Assembly (NCBI GenBank): GCA_043725085.1
Contig: JAYSLY010000029.1
Location: forward strand, 1 to 14,534
Reading direction: 5' to 3'
Source: UBA9630 sp043725085
Lineage (GTDB): Bacteria; Patescibacteriota; Minisyncoccia; Moranbacterales; UBA2206
DNA length: 14,534 nt
The position numbers and the translations under genes are program-made. Below, piece by piece: positions 14,448 to 14,534 of the stretch; position 1 is the stretch's first letter; the number at the start of each line of letters is the position of its first letter. The notes under the pieces are model-generated. The model was given only the letters and a program-made list of their open reading frames with translations. It made no database searches and had not been told where the DNA came from.

Positions 14448-14467
14448 GTACTAAACTAAACCAGTAC
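14448..14467 (+). other. Short hairpin after the last gene
   Basis: GTACT and AGTAC pair around a 10-nt loop just past the TGA. There is no T-run, so it is a poor terminator. Confidence 0.2.
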
Positions 14468-14482
14468 CTAAGAGACCCACAT

Positions 14483-14511
14483 TTTGAAAAAACCGTGATT
14501 TGTCGTAAAAT
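14483..14511 (+). promoter_or_regulatory. Promoter pointing out of the window
   Basis: TTGAAA (14483-14488), an exact 17-nt spacer and TAAAAT (14506-14511), both one mismatch from consensus. The predicted start near 14518 suggests another + strand gene just beyond the window. Confidence 0.6.
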
Positions 14512-14534
14512 ACTGGCACAGTAATCTAAAAAAA

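Overview
The window reads as a fragment of a Candidate Phyla Radiation (Patescibacteria) genome. This is inferred from a 23S rRNA gene interrupted by a self-splicing intron with a LAGLIDADG endonuclease ORF, compact co-directional genes mostly lacking strong Shine-Dalgarno sequences, short intergenic gaps, several membrane-anchored proteins I cannot assign, and moderately low G+C. The standard bacterial code fits: Trp is TGG and TGA is a stop at 14438-14440. No phylum-level assignment is possible by eye. All supported features lie on the + strand.

Layout. Positions 1-1660 carry the 3' part of a 23S rRNA gene (domains V-VI), split by a 762-nt group I intron (650-1411) encoding an I-CreI-like homing endonuclease. 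The intron sits inside the sarcin-ricin loop. A spacer of about 270 nt follows, with a long inverted repeat and a possible 35-codon membrane peptide, then 5S rRNA (about 1929-2041) within an extended precursor stem, and an intrinsic terminator. From 2099 a promoter drives a membrane-anchored Cys-motif protein and a RodA-type SEDS glycosyltransferase. A terminator and promoter then lead into a secreted beta-helix protein and a Wzz-like two-TM protein, closed by a strong terminator at about 6213-6250.

The third block (6368-12762) holds leuS, a REP-like imperfect inverted repeat, a sugar-1-phosphate nucleotidylyltransferase, a YvcK/CofD-like protein, a HAD-family protein and an unusual NRAMP-type transporter. 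The last four are tightly packed (gaps of 4 and 14 nt, overlap of 11 nt) and probably form one operon. The last gene (12956-14440) has its own -10 element, a leader hairpin and the only full-strength Shine-Dalgarno in the window. It encodes a Cys-rich N-terminal domain joined by a long linker to a ParB-like helix-turn-helix region. A good promoter at 14483-14511 points out of the window.

Taken together the protein genes lean toward cell envelope work: RodA for peptidoglycan polymerisation, a Wzz-like protein and a secreted beta-helix protein, a nucleotidyltransferase for activated sugars, and YvcK, which in other bacteria links carbon flux to wall synthesis. The most notable items are the intron in the sarcin-ricin loop with its ORF overlapping core helices, the Cys-rich/ParB-HTH protein, and the NRAMP variant with a DNA-binding-like N-terminal extension.
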